From positions 806,001 through 870,000 of the forward strand of contig NZ_JAGETZ010000001.1 of assembly GCF_017571495.1 (NCBI RefSeq): a stretch of DNA of 64,000 nt. Direction: 5' to 3'. The notes beneath the pieces are model-generated. The model had not been told where the DNA came from, searched no databases, and saw only the letters and a list, made by a program, of their open reading frames with translations. A program made the position numbers and the translations under genes. Positions 8,106 through 17,151 of this stretch are shown piece after piece. This stretch comes from Hymenobacter negativus (GTDB lineage Bacteria > Bacteroidota > Bacteroidia > Cytophagales > Hymenobacteraceae). The number at the start of each line of letters is the position of its first letter. The stretch's first letter is position 1.

Positions 8106-9206
8106 ATGACTCCTCCCCTTCCCACTTCCCTGCTGCTCAATGGTCGCGAGTTCAGCTACGCCGCCATTCAAGAATATCCGGCCCGCCTAGCAGAGCCGTT
8201 GAACGGCTACGAAGCCAAGGTGCTGGACTTTATCCGGCAGTGGCTGAATGGCACGCAGGAATTTAACCTGACGACTTCGGGCAGCACGGGGCCACCCGCG
8301 CCCATCGTGCTGCGGCGGCGGCAGCTGGAGGCGTCGGCCCGACGCACCGCTGACTTTTTTGACCTTGGGCCCGGCGACCGGGCGCTGGTCTGCCTCAACT
8401 GCGAATACATCGGTGGCATGATGATGCTGGTGCGCGGCCTGGAGCGCAACATGCACCTGACCATTGTGGAGCCGCACGCCGACCCATTTGCCCACGTGGC
8501 GGCCAATGCAGAATTTGATTTCTCCGCCTTTGTGCCGCTGCAATTGAAGACGATACTAGCAGCCGGCCACGCGAAGCGGCTCAACCGAATGAAGGCCATT
8601 TTAGTAGGCGGCGCGCCGGCCGATGCCACGCTGCAACAGGAGCTGCAGCCGCTCAGCGCTGCCGTGTGGCTGACATATGGCATGACCGAAACCTGCTCGC
8701 ACGTAGCGTTGCGCCGGCTGAATGGCCCGCAGGCGAGTACCTCGTTCCGAGTGCTGTCGGGCATTGCGGCGGGGCAGGACGAGCGCGGCTGCCTGACCCT
8801 GCGCGGCGATGTGACCGACGACCAGCTCATCACCACTAATGATGTGGTGAATCTGCTCGATTCCCACACCTTTGAATGGCTGGGCCGCGCCGACTTCGTG
8901 ATAAACTCCGGCGGCGTGAAGGTGCCGGCCGAGAAAGTAGAGTTGGTGCTGGACGTGGCCCTGGCCGAAATCGGGGAGTCGCGGCGCTGCTTTGTGGCGG
9001 GCCAGCCCGATGAGCGCCTGGGCCAGGCCATAACGGCTTTCATAGAAGGCCCGGCGCTGACAGCGGCGCAGGAAGAGCAGCTAAGAAAGCTATTGGCTGA
9101 GCGCCTGGGCCGCTACGAGCAACCGAAGCAGGTGGTGTATGTGCCCGAGTTCCAGACCACGGCCACCGGCAAGCTGAACCGAGCCGCTACGCTGCGCACG
9201 CTGTAG
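8106..9206 (+). CDS. menE: O-succinylbenzoate-CoA ligase (AMP-dependent synthetase)
   Basis: A 366-residue adenylate-forming enzyme that activates o-succinylbenzoate with ATP and CoA, giving the substrate of MenB. It has the P-loop-like TTSGSTGPPAPIVL, the aromatic/AMP motif TYGMTETCSHVALR, the hinge motif GRADFVINSGGVKV and the C-terminal lysine motif TATGKLNRA. The family N terminus is shortened, as in other Bacteroidota MenE proteins. It lies 2.9 kb beyond menB, separated by the amidase gene and terminators, so it is probably transcribed separately. menC and menA are not in the window. Confidence 0.9.
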   Translation: MTPPLPTSLLLNGREFSYAAIQEYPARLAEPLNGYEAKVLDFIRQWLNGTQEFNLTTSGSTGPPAPIVLRRRQLEASARRTADFFDLGPGDRALVCLNCEYIGGMMMLVRGLERNMHLTIVEPHADPFAHVAANAEFDFSAFVPLQLKTILAAGHAKRLNRMKAILVGGAPADATLQQELQPLSAAVWLTYGMTETCSHVALRRLNGPQASTSFRVLSGIAAGQDERGCLTLRGDVTDDQLITTNDVVNLLDSHTFEWLGRADFVINSGGVKVPAEKVELVLDVALAEIGESRRCFVAGQPDERLGQAITAFIEGPALTAAQEEQLRKLLAERLGRYEQPKQVVYVPEFQTTATGKLNRAATLRTL

Positions 9207-9325
9207 CGGCGCAATAGCCAGCACCTCGCCGTGGGCAACTTAAGCGCCGACATGGTAACGGCTGCAACGAGGAAACACGCCGGGGCTCGTGCGGTGGCGG
9301 CGAATTCGCGCTACGGCAAAAAGGC

Positions 9326-9333
9326 TAGCTTTG
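9326..9333 (+). promoter_or_regulatory. -7 box of the M49 peptidase gene
   Basis: TAGCTTTG fits the Bacteroidota consensus TAnnTTTG exactly, 28 nt before the chosen ATG at 9362. No clear -33 TTG is seen. Confidence 0.55.
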
Positions 9334-9361
9334 TGCTCCACTACAGCTCACTTTTTTGCTT

Positions 9362-11455
9362 ATGAAACGCAGGTTACTTCCCGTTGCGGCGCTGGGTTTG
9401 CTCACGCTCACCCAGTGCAATTCTTCCACTTCGTCTTCGGAGGCGAATAAGAGCGGCACGACTGCCGCAGCGGCCGATACAGCATCGTTTAAGGTTATCA
9501 ACGAGCAGTTTGCGGACTTGCGGCTGTTGCGCTACCAGGTGCCAGGGTTCACGGCATTGAGCGCGAAGCAGAAGGAAATGCTGTATTACCTCTACGAGGC
9601 GGCGCTGAGCGGGCGCGACATCGTGTATGACCAGAACTACAAGCACAACCTGCGCGTGCGCCGCACGCTGGAGGCCATTTGGGAAGCGAACCAGCAGCAG
9701 CTGAGCTCCTCCGACGACGCCCAGAAGCTGAGCGTGTATGCCAAGCGCGTGTGGTTTTCCAACGGCATTCACCACCACTACTCCACCCGCAAGTTTGTAC
9801 CCGAATGCACCCCGGACTATTTTGCCAAGCTGGTGAAATCCGTGGATGCCAAGACGCTGCCCTTGCAGCCGGGCGAAACCGTAGACCAATTCATCAGCTT
9901 CATCACGCCCATTATCTTCGACCCCAACGTGGCCCCGAAGCGAGTGAACCAAGTGGCGGGCCAGGATTTGATTAAAACGTCGGCCACCAACTTTTATGGC
10001 GAGGGCGTGACGCAGGCCGAAGTGGAAGCCTTCTATGCCAAGAAAATCGACAAAAACGACCAAGCCCCGATTTCCTACGGCCTGAACTCGCAGCTGGCCA
10101 AGAATAAAGACGGACAACTGGAAGAGCGCACCTGGAGCACCAACGGCATGTACGCGCCCGCTATTAAGCGCATGGTGGGCTGGCTGCAGAAGGCCGCCAA
10201 CGTGGCCGAAACGCCCGAGCAAAAAGATGCGCTGACCAAGCTCATCAGCTTTTACCAGTCCGGCAGCCTGAAAACCTGGGACGACTACAACATTGCCTGG
10301 GTCAAGGACACGAAGTCGGCCATTGACGTCGTGAATGGCTTCATTGAGGTATACGGCGACCCGCTGGGATACCGCGCCACGTACGAATCGGTGGTGAGCT
10401 TCCGCGACGAGGAAGCCACCAAGCGCATCAAGGCTATTGGCGACCAGGCGCAGTGGTTCGAGGACCACTCGCCGATAATGGACCAGCACAAAAAGAAAAA
10501 CGTAGTGGGCATCACCGCCAAAGTCATTACGACGGTGGTGGAGTCCGGCGACGCTGCCCCGAGCACGCCCATCGGCATCAACCTGCCCAACGCTACCTGG
10601 ATTCGCAAGCAGTACGGCTCTAAATCGGTGAACCTTGGCAACATTGTGGAGGCCTACGACCGCGCCAGCGCCAGCTCCGGCATGCTGGATGAGTTTGCGT
10701 ACTCGCCCGAAGAAATTGCCCGCGCCCGCCAATACGGCGCGCTGGCTGGCAAGCTGCACACCGACATGCACGAGGTTATCGGCCACGCATCGGGGCAGAT
10801 AAACCCCGGCGTGGGCACCACCAAGGAAACCCTGAAAAACTACGCCTCGGCCCTGGAAGAAGCCCGCGCCGACCTCGTGGCCCTCTACTACCTGCCCGAT
10901 GCCAAGCTACAGGAGCTGGGCGTGGCCCCATCGCCCGACGTGGCCAAGGCCGAATACGACTCCTACCTGCGCGGCGGCCTCATCACGCAGCTCACGCGCC
11001 TGCAACCGGGCGAAACCGTGGAGGAAGCCCACATGCGCAACCGCCAAATGGTGGCCAAGTGGGTGCTGGAGCACGGCAAAAAAGACAACGTGGTGGAGCT
11101 GGCCAAGCGCGACGGCAAAACCTTCGTGCACATCAACGACTACGCAAAGCTGCGCACGCTCTTCGGCGAGCTGCTGCGGGAGTTGCAACGCCTCACAAGC
11201 GAGGGCGACTTCAAAGCTGGCAAAAACCTCATCGAAACCTACGGCGTGCAAGTCGACCAAGCCCTGCACAAGGAGGTGCTGGCCCGCTACGAGAAGCTGC
11301 ACATTGCGCCTTACCAGGGCTTCATTCAGCCGCGCCTGGTGCCTACGCTGAACGGTGACCAGGTGACGGACGTGACCATTGAGTACCCCACCAACTTCCC
11401 GCAGCAGATGCTGGATTACGGCAAAAAGTATTCCTTCCTGCCCAATTACAACTAA
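9362..11455 (+). CDS. Dipeptidyl-peptidase III-like M49 metallopeptidase, lipoprotein
   Basis: A protein of about 697 residues with a lipoprotein signal (MKRRLLPVAALGLLTLTQC). The zinc motif HEVIGH at about residues 470-475 is the M49 HExxGH variant, and LEEARADLVALYYL downstream supplies the third ligand. It should remove dipeptides from oligopeptide N termini, probably in the periplasm. The ATG at 9362 is preferred to an upstream TTG at 9356 because it starts the signal peptide exactly and leaves a normal leader after the -7 box. Length fits the bacterial family. It is monocistronic, ending at a strong terminator. Confidence 0.9.
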   Translation: MKRRLLPVAALGLLTLTQCNSSTSSSEANKSGTTAAAADTASFKVINEQFADLRLLRYQVPGFTALSAKQKEMLYYLYEAALSGRDIVYDQNYKHNLRVRRTLEAIWEANQQQLSSSDDAQKLSVYAKRVWFSNGIHHHYSTRKFVPECTPDYFAKLVKSVDAKTLPLQPGETVDQFISFITPIIFDPNVAPKRVNQVAGQDLIKTSATNFYGEGVTQAEVEAFYAKKIDKNDQAPISYGLNSQLAKNKDGQLEERTWSTNGMYAPAIKRMVGWLQKAANVAETPEQKDALTKLISFYQSGSLKTWDDYNIAWVKDTKSAIDVVNGFIEVYGDPLGYRATYESVVSFRDEEATKRIKAIGDQAQWFEDHSPIMDQHKKKNVVGITAKVITTVVESGDAAPSTPIGINLPNATWIRKQYGSKSVNLGNIVEAYDRASASSGMLDEFAYSPEEIARARQYGALAGKLHTDMHEVIGHASGQINPGVGTTKETLKNYASALEEARADLVALYYLPDAKLQELGVAPSPDVAKAEYDSYLRGGLITQLTRLQPGETVEEAHMRNRQMVAKWVLEHGKKDNVVELAKRDGKTFVHINDYAKLRTLFGELLRELQRLTSEGDFKAGKNLIETYGVQVDQALHKEVLARYEKLHIAPYQGFIQPRLVPTLNGDQVTDVTIEYPTNFPQQMLDYGKKYSFLPNYN

Positions 11456-11490
11456 CGCTTGGCAGGCACCTGCCCACCCGGCAACTCACC

Positions 11491-11523
11491 CAAACGGGGG
11501 CTTCGATTTGGAGCCCCCGTTTG
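11491..11523 (+). terminator. Terminator after the M49 peptidase gene
   Basis: A perfect 12-bp stem, CAAACGGGGGCT paired with AGCCCCCGTTTG, around a 9-nt loop. The T-run is short. Confidence 0.8.
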
Positions 11524-11733
11524 CGTTCGCAGGGCTTTGGGTACTGTAAAATCCTGGCTGCGACGGGCCATTTAGAGCATAAGTAATAGCGGACCATAGC
11601 GCGCACTGCAGTCCAGCTTAATTGACTAGCGTTGCCTTGAGGGCGTACTTTGTTGGCTACGGCCGGTTGTTCTGCTCCGAACAACCGGCCGCATTGTTTT
11701 GGGCCCGGTGCCCGCTCACGTTGCTGCTGTGTA

Positions 11734-12627
11734 TTGAAGAACTGCCTGATTTTCCTTCCAAGCCCTCCAATCATTCGTCTGGTCGTTAGCCTGTTACTGT
11801 TTGGCAGCATGTGGCACAGCGCCCGGGCCCAAACGCTGGCTCCGGCCGACACCACCCAGAGCACCACCGCCCGCACCGATACGACTGCTGTGCCCACCGT
11901 GGCTCCGGCGGCCGGGGGCGCCGCCGGGCTGCCTTCCACCGAGTTCGAGACCTACAACGCCAGCGGGCGCGGCGTGCGCTACACGGCCTCGCTCACTGGC
12001 CTCTACACTACCGGCACCGTGAACCGGGTGTTTCTGAGCACCAGCCACACGGCCAACTTTGCCTTCCAGGGTGGTCGGTGGCGGTTGCCGCTGGGCTTTA
12101 ATTTCAGCTACGGCCGACAAAACGGCTTGCTCAACGAGCGCGAGGCCGCCCTGCTAGCCACGCCTTCGTACCAGCGCGGACGCTGGAAAGGCTACGGCCT
12201 GGCCAATGCCGAGCGCAGCAACCTGCGTGCCATCAACTACCGCGTGGTGGGTGGCTTGGGTGCAGGCTACCAACTCTATGGCGACACGCTCAAGAACGAA
12301 ATCAGCTTGAGCTACTTCCTGCTGTACGAAGAAACCCAGTACCTAACCGAGCTGCATCGGCAGGTATTGCGCCACTCAGCGCGCCTCAAAACGCACTTCA
12401 CCACTGGCCCGGTGGTGCTCGACGCCCTGGTGTACTACCAGCCCGCCGTGCAGGCCCCCACCACCGATTACCGCGTGAATGGCAACGCGGCCGCCACCAT
12501 GCGCCTCTCGCGCCGCCTGGCGCTCACCATCACCTACACCTATTCGCTCGAAAGCATCAACGTGGCCGGGCGCAGTCCGGTCAACACGAATCTATCGGCC
12601 GGCTTCACGTACTCGACGGGGAAATAG
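11734..12627 (+). CDS. Outer-membrane beta-barrel protein, DUF481-like
   Basis: A protein of about 297 residues. Starting at TTG 11734 gives MKNCLIF followed by a hydrophobic segment and SARAQ, a good signal peptide; the longer frame from 11650 adds an unconvincing cysteine-rich N terminus. A threonine/alanine-rich linker follows, then alternating-residue strands with repeated aromatic-glycine pairs (FSYGRQNGLLNERE, NAERSNLRAINYRVVGGLGAGYQLY, SLSYFLLYEETQYL) ending SAGFTYSTGK, the pattern of DUF481-type barrels induced by salt or other stress in other bacteria. Function is unknown. It is convergent with the next gene at 30-bp spacing. Confidence 0.7.
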   Translation: MKNCLIFLPSPPIIRLVVSLLLFGSMWHSARAQTLAPADTTQSTTARTDTTAVPTVAPAAGGAAGLPSTEFETYNASGRGVRYTASLTGLYTTGTVNRVFLSTSHTANFAFQGGRWRLPLGFNFSYGRQNGLLNEREAALLATPSYQRGRWKGYGLANAERSNLRAINYRVVGGLGAGYQLYGDTLKNEISLSYFLLYEETQYLTELHRQVLRHSARLKTHFTTGPVVLDALVYYQPAVQAPTTDYRVNGNAAATMRLSRRLALTITYTYSLESINVAGRSPVNTNLSAGFTYSTGK

Positions 12628-12657
12628 GTGCGGGGTTGGGGCTTTTCCGGACGGCTG

Positions 12658-13356
12658 CTAGCTGCCCCGCATATTAGTTTGGGTGAACAACGGCTCTTTC
12701 TCCTTGAACACTTTGATGAGCTCGCCGAGAAACAGGTTGGCCCGCAGGTAGAACACCGGACCATTCAGCTCTTTCTGGATGCCTTTGGGTATGAATACCG
12801 GCTGCCGCCAGCCAGCACCCGTGCCCACCCCTCCCCAGCGGAAGATGCGGTACTGCGCGGCCATCGCGGGCTCGACGACGCCCAGAAACTCCCGGGGCGT
12901 TTTGTCGAGGTCACCGTCGTCGGCTTCGTAGAGGACGTAAACGGAGCCGAGCCCCAGCTGCATATTAGCGCTGAGTTCCCAACGGCGGTTTTCGAGCAGC
13001 ACGTAGCCCGCGTAGGCCGCCAGGTAGCGAAAGCGCAGCTCGGCGTCGGCATCTTCGGCGGCGTTGTCGGGCTTGGCCTGGCGGGTGGGCACGCCAGTGC
13101 TGAGGAAATAAATAGCCGCCCCGGTCCGGAAACGGCTTTTAAACTCCATGCCCAGCTTGAGGCCGTTGATGGTGGTGAGGTGGTGGTTGATGATGGAATA
13201 GCGCGAGTCGTACTGCGCCACAAAGCGGTTGTGCGGCAGTCGCGGAATAGCCGGCCGGCCCTTGAGCGAGTCGCGGGATGCGGCAGCGGGCGGGCGGGCC
13301 AGGGCCGCCGGTGCAGCCAACAATAGCCCACCCAACAAATAGCGAAACAAAGACAT
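12658..13356 (-). CDS. Hypothetical exported protein, probable barrel
   Basis: A protein of about 232 residues, not recognised. The ATG at 13356 gives MSLFRYLLGGLLLAAPAALARP, a clear signal peptide; the longer frame to 13497 adds unlikely sequence. The mature part alternates polar and aromatic residues (GLKLGMEFKSRF, YLAAYAGYVLLENRRWELS, FRWGGVGTGAGW), suggesting an outer-membrane or periplasmic beta protein. It is convergent with the DUF481-like gene and ends 30 bp from it. Confidence 0.65.
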   Translation of the reverse strand: MSLFRYLLGGLLLAAPAALARPPAAASRDSLKGRPAIPRLPHNRFVAQYDSRYSIINHHLTTINGLKLGMEFKSRFRTGAAIYFLSTGVPTRQAKPDNAAEDADAELRFRYLAAYAGYVLLENRRWELSANMQLGLGSVYVLYEADDGDLDKTPREFLGVVEPAMAAQYRIFRWGGVGTGAGWRQPVFIPKGIQKELNGPVFYLRANLFLGELIKVFKEKEPLFTQTNMRGS

Positions 13357-13642
13357 AGGTGCCAGATACGTAGGAACAGTGCAGCGGGTGGCAGCCGCAG
13401 CCGGATAATAACCGCGCGGACCGCTGGTAGTTATCAGGCTGGTCCGGCGGTGCTGGCCGCCACTACTTCCGCGTCGGTACCGGAAGCCGATTAGCAAGGA
13501 GGCGCGGTAGCCCTAAATCCGCAGGAATTGGCTACGTTACCTCTGAAGCGGGGAGAAATGCAGACTGAGTGAGATGCCCAATGGCTCGAAAAGGCAGGAC
13601 GTGACCTTTCTGCAATGGATTGTTTCGCCCCGCCGCTCCCGC

Positions 13643-13669
13643 TGCTTCGCCTGCCGAATCAGTCGCTTC
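13643..13669 (+). promoter_or_regulatory. Two direct repeats, candidate LytTR operator
   Basis: TGCTTC (13643-13648) and CGCTTC (13664-13669) are exactly 21 bp apart. A TGTTTC at 13621, 22 bp further upstream, may be a third half. The proximal copy ends 36 nt before the -7 box at 13706, matching the arrays before the genes at 21756 and 27620. Confidence 0.5.
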
Positions 13670-13705
13670 GCCCCGGATGCCCTAGCGGCCGGCAGTTTCA
13701 AAACG

Positions 13706-13713
13706 TAAGTTTG
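13706..13713 (+). promoter_or_regulatory. -7 box of the ABA4-like gene
   Basis: TAAGTTTG, an exact TAnnTTTG match, 26 nt upstream of the ATG at 13740. Confidence 0.6.
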
Positions 13714-13739
13714 ACGCAGTTATCCCAACCCCGCCCGCC

Positions 13740-14183
13740 ATGCTTACGCCCGACCTGCTGTTTAAAATTGCCAACAACGTGGCCGTGCTGGGCTGGCTCT
13801 TGCTGCTGCTGGCCCCACGCTGGCGCGGCACCCGCGCCGTGGTGCTCAGTGGCGCCCTGCCCCTGCTGCTGGCTGCCACTTATGTGGTGGTCATCGGCTA
13901 CCAGACCGTGGCCCATCCCGCGCCGGGCGCGGGATTTAACTCGCTGGCGCAGGTGGCGGCCCTGTTTCGTGAGCCGTGGGCGCTGACGGCGGGCTGGGTG
14001 CATTATCTGTGTTTTGATATGGCGGTGGGCATCTGGGAAAGCCGCGATGCCCAGCGGCGCGGGGTGCCCCACCTGCTGCTGTTGCCCTGCCTGGTGGCCA
14101 CGTTCATGCTCGGCCCGCTGGGGCTTCTGCTGTACTCGGCGGCGCGGCGGCGTTATCCACGGCCGGCCGTGGCGGCCATTTAG
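13740..14183 (+). CDS. ABA4-like (DUF4281) integral membrane protein
   Basis: A 147-residue protein with four predicted transmembrane helices: about 5-25, 33-53, 83-105 (WVHYLCFDMAVGIWESRDA) and 113-135 (LLLLPCLVATFMLGPLGLLLY). The WVHYLxFD(M/L)xxGxW motif and the GPxGLLLY end are characteristic of the family named after plant ABA4, which is needed for neoxanthin formation. Bacterial members have no settled function, though a carotenoid or membrane role is possible. A -7 box and 21-bp-spaced repeats lie just upstream. Confidence 0.8.
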   Translation: MLTPDLLFKIANNVAVLGWLLLLLAPRWRGTRAVVLSGALPLLLAATYVVVIGYQTVAHPAPGAGFNSLAQVAALFREPWALTAGWVHYLCFDMAVGIWESRDAQRRGVPHLLLLPCLVATFMLGPLGLLLYSAARRRYPRPAVAAI

Positions 14184-14209
14184 CGCAGTCTCGCATTCAG
14201 GGCATTGTT

Positions 14210-14245
14210 GCACGGACGCTGTAGTCCGCGCTACTGCGTCCGTGC
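14210..14245. repeat. Short palindromic repeat
   Basis: GCACGGACGC is mirrored by GCGTCCGTGC around a 16-nt centre containing TAGTCCGCG. It lies 27 nt after the ABA4-like gene and may act as a terminator; it looks like a REP element. Confidence 0.6.
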
Positions 14246-14322
14246 GACTATACAGGTCTGGGTGCAGGGCTTTCGGTTCGCTGTGTTCAGGATGACATCA
14301 TAAGAAACCTACCCCCAGACCA

Positions 14323-15303
14323 ATGCCGATGAGCACTAACGGACCCCACACCACCCGCAGCCGGAACTCCGGGCAACGTAAAAGGCTCCCCGGTATGGGA
14401 GACATTGTGCGGCAATATGGCCGCGGCTATCTGTTATTGCTGATGCTCCTGCTCTTGGTAGTACCGGCCCAGGCACAGCTACCGGATTTCACCACGGAAA
14501 ATATCCGGTTCGATTGTGCGGGAGTGACACTGGCCGGCACCGTGTTTACGCCCAGGCATCCGGTGGCGGCGGTCGTCCTCGTACACGGGTCTGGCCAGGA
14601 AAAACGGATGACGGGCTGGGCAACCCTTCTGGCAGGAAGCGGCATTGCGGTGCTGACGTATGACAAGCGCGGCGTGGGCGAATCGGGTGGAGTGTATGCG
14701 GGCCCGGAAGTCGGCACCAACAACGTTGACGCGGCCAATCTCGACCTGCTGGCGGGCGATGCCAGCGCTGCCGTTAATGCGCTGTTGGCGCATTTGCCTG
14801 CCCAGCACGGGCCGATTGGCCTGCTGGGTGCTAGCCAGGCAGGCTGGGTAATCCCAATGGCCGCCGGAAAGAACAGCACGGTGCGGTTCATGGTGGTATT
14901 TAGCGGACCCGTTGTTACGGCCCGCGAGCAGTTGCGCTTTCAGTTTTTTACGCAGGGCAAGCGCGATTTTTGGGAGACGCACACCGAAGCGGAGGCCCGC
15001 GAACACCTGCGCAACGACACCGACCGGTACCAGTTTGCAGATACCGATGCGCGTGCCGTCCTCGCTACGCTCTCCATCCCCGGGCTTTGGCTTTTTGGTG
15101 GGAAGGACGTGCAGGCTCCGGTGAGCTTGTCGATGGAACACCTTGATGTGCTCAAAGCCCAGGGCAAGCCTTACGAGTACCGGTTGTTTCCGGCTTTGGG
15201 GCATAACACGGCTTTCGATGCCGCGCACGAACCTTCCGACGCGGCCCTTCAATGGATTAAAGAACTGGCTAGCCGCCCGAAAAAGAAGAACAAACAGCGG
15301 TAA
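14323..15303 (+). CDS. Exported alpha/beta hydrolase
   Basis: A 326-residue serine hydrolase. After a basic stretch, GRGYLLLLMLLLLVVPAQAQ forms a signal peptide, so ATG 14395 (MGDIVRQYGRG) is an equally good start. The fold motifs are VLVHGSGQEKR (oxyanion region), YDKRGVGESGG, the nucleophile elbow GASQAGW, an acidic residue near LFGGKDVQAP and the catalytic histidine in LGHNTAF. The proline/S33-like acyl peptidase and esterase groups share this layout. Substrate is unknown. It should act in the periplasm or at the surface. Confidence 0.8.
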   Translation: MPMSTNGPHTTRSRNSGQRKRLPGMGDIVRQYGRGYLLLLMLLLLVVPAQAQLPDFTTENIRFDCAGVTLAGTVFTPRHPVAAVVLVHGSGQEKRMTGWATLLAGSGIAVLTYDKRGVGESGGVYAGPEVGTNNVDAANLDLLAGDASAAVNALLAHLPAQHGPIGLLGASQAGWVIPMAAGKNSTVRFMVVFSGPVVTAREQLRFQFFTQGKRDFWETHTEAEAREHLRNDTDRYQFADTDARAVLATLSIPGLWLFGGKDVQAPVSLSMEHLDVLKAQGKPYEYRLFPALGHNTAFDAAHEPSDAALQWIKELASRPKKKNKQR

Positions 15304-15496
15304 GTGTAGCCGGCAGGAGGCTCGGGATGGGGCCGTCCAAGGCCGCGCCATTCCTGCCCCGATTGATTTAATGCCTGCTATTCAGCGGTGGCAAGGCCCT
15401 CCGTCTCTGCTTACCGTGCGCAAAATACTGAAGATGACAGTCAGCCGGCGCACGGTATCACACAACTCCACTTCCCTCCTTAAACTCCATTATGCC

Positions 15497-16357
15497 ATGA
15501 AAACTGCCCTGCTTGAAACGCCGCTTTTTTCGTCGGGAGCCCCGACCGGGTCCGTTTTTTCGTCTTTAACGACGGCGCTGCGGGTGCTACACCGCGTGAA
15601 CCCGCTGCTGTCGTGGACCGGCTGGGTGAATGTGGCCCTGGCCATACTGGCCCTGACGCTGCTACTGGTCGACCACCGCCTGGTGACGGGCGCGCCGGTT
15701 TGGATGAAGCCGCTGAAGTTCTCGCTGTCCATCCTCGCCTTCGCCTGGACGCTGGGCTGGCTACTGGCCGATTTGCCGCTGGCGGCGCAGCGCGCCGTGC
15801 ACTACATCAGCTGGGGCGTGGCAGTGAGCATGGTGGTGGAGCAATTCGTGATTTTTGTGCAGGCGGCCCGAGGCACCACCTCACACTATAACGGTACCTC
15901 GGCGCTAAACGGCATCCTGTTCGGCCTGATGGGCATTTTCATCCTGGTAAATACCTTAATGACGGTGTGGGCACTGTTTCTGGTGTGGCAGCATCCGCTG
16001 CACGGGCCGGTGGGCTACGTGTGGGGCGTGCGCCTGGGGCTGCTGCTGTTTCTGGTGGGCAGCGTGCTGGGCGGGATGATGATTCACAACATGCAGCACA
16101 CCGTGGGCGCCCCCGACGGCGGCCCCGGCCTGCCCGGCCTGGGCTGGAGCACCCGCGCCGGCGACCTACGCATTGCCCACTTCCTGGGCATGCACGCCCT
16201 GCAAGTGCTGCCGCTGCTGGGCTGGGCCCTGAGCAGTTGGACGCCGCGCCTAGCCGCGCCCCTCACCTGGATGGGGGCGGCGCTCTACGCCGCGGCCGTG
16301 GGGGGCTTGTTTGCGCTGGCTATGGCCGGGCGCCCGCTGTGGGCGGGCAGCAATTGA
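15497..16357 (+). CDS. Multi-pass membrane protein of unknown function
   Basis: A protein of about 286 residues, not assigned. The start is the ATG at 15497 (MKTALLETPLFSS); the upstream extension to 15143 is the shadow of the hydrolase gene. About seven hydrophobic helices are visible, with conserved-looking features such as WMKPLKFSLSI, HYISWGVAVSMVVEQF and GGMMIHNMQHTVG. His-rich positions inside helices could bind heme or metal, but this is speculation. It precedes another small membrane protein gene in the same direction. Confidence 0.7.
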   Translation: MKTALLETPLFSSGAPTGSVFSSLTTALRVLHRVNPLLSWTGWVNVALAILALTLLLVDHRLVTGAPVWMKPLKFSLSILAFAWTLGWLLADLPLAAQRAVHYISWGVAVSMVVEQFVIFVQAARGTTSHYNGTSALNGILFGLMGIFILVNTLMTVWALFLVWQHPLHGPVGYVWGVRLGLLLFLVGSVLGGMMIHNMQHTVGAPDGGPGLPGLGWSTRAGDLRIAHFLGMHALQVLPLLGWALSSWTPRLAAPLTWMGAALYAAAVGGLFALAMAGRPLWAGSN

Positions 16358-16463
16358 ACAATGGAGGAGCAAGTCCTCCGGGTAGGCCCCTATCCCTACA
16401 GCCACGGTCCGCATCCTTCCGCAGCCCCAATCCTGATTTACTCCATACTCGCGCCTGTTCATC

Positions 16464-17129
16464 ATGCCCTCGCTGCATCAGCTCAACATTCTTGTGCACG
16501 TTGCCTTTGGCTCGCTGGCGCTGCTGGTGGGGCTCGGGCCCATGCTCACGGCTAAGGGCGGGGCGGCCCACGTCCGCTTCGGCCGCTGGTTTCTGGGGCT
16601 GGCCACGGGGGCACTCATCACGGCTGTGCTAGGGCTGGCGGTGTTCAACTTCCGACCGTTTCTTACCGTGATTGTGCTGCTGAGCGTGTACCAGGCCTAT
16701 TCCGGCTACCGGGCGTTGCGCACCCGGGCCACGGGCCCTACCCTGCGCGACGGGGTGTTTTCGGCCGTGTTTCTGGTGGGCGGACTAACGTTTCTGCTGC
16801 TCCTGCCACGCATTCGGCTGGTGTGGTCGCCGGTGGTGATGTACAGCACGCTGGGAGTGCTGCTGACGATGACGGTGTACGATTTGAGCCGGTTTGGGTG
16901 GCGGGCACGGTGGCGGCGCGGGGCCTGGCTCTACGAGCACATCTGGAAGATGATGAGCACGTATGCCGCGCTGTTGTCGGCTTTTACGGGCACAGTGCTG
17001 GCCGCTTATCAGCCGTACAGCCAGTTTGTGCCCTCGGTGCTGGGCTCGGTGGCGGCGTGGGGCTTCATGGGGATGGTGTACTGGCAGCGGCGGAAGCGAG
17101 TTGCTGATTTGGAGATAATCAGTGGCTAA
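16464..17129 (+). CDS. Multi-pass membrane protein, DUF2306-like layout
   Basis: A 221-residue protein with about six transmembrane helices. HVAFGSLALLVGLGPML and the following KGGAAHVRFGRWF resemble DUF2306-type proteins, which start with a helix pair around HxxxG and KG..H...G signatures. The C-terminal part has YEHIWKMMSTYAALLSAFTG. Its role is unknown. The next gene, a sensor kinase, begins 22 bp after the stop (or overlaps it if GTG 17122 is used), so this protein may be co-expressed with the kinase/regulator pair and could be its membrane partner. Confidence 0.65.
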   Translation: MPSLHQLNILVHVAFGSLALLVGLGPMLTAKGGAAHVRFGRWFLGLATGALITAVLGLAVFNFRPFLTVIVLLSVYQAYSGYRALRTRATGPTLRDGVFSAVFLVGGLTFLLLLPRIRLVWSPVVMYSTLGVLLTMTVYDLSRFGWRARWRRGAWLYEHIWKMMSTYAALLSAFTGTVLAAYQPYSQFVPSVLGSVAAWGFMGMVYWQRRKRVADLEIISG

Positions 17130-17151
17130 AGTCCAGTACCTTGGTCGGGTG

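Noticed and set aside
9374-10786. 470-residue minus-strand ORF
   Set aside because: Antisense to the M49 peptidase, whose HEVIGH motif and lipoprotein signal are clear. High GC explains the long shadow frame.
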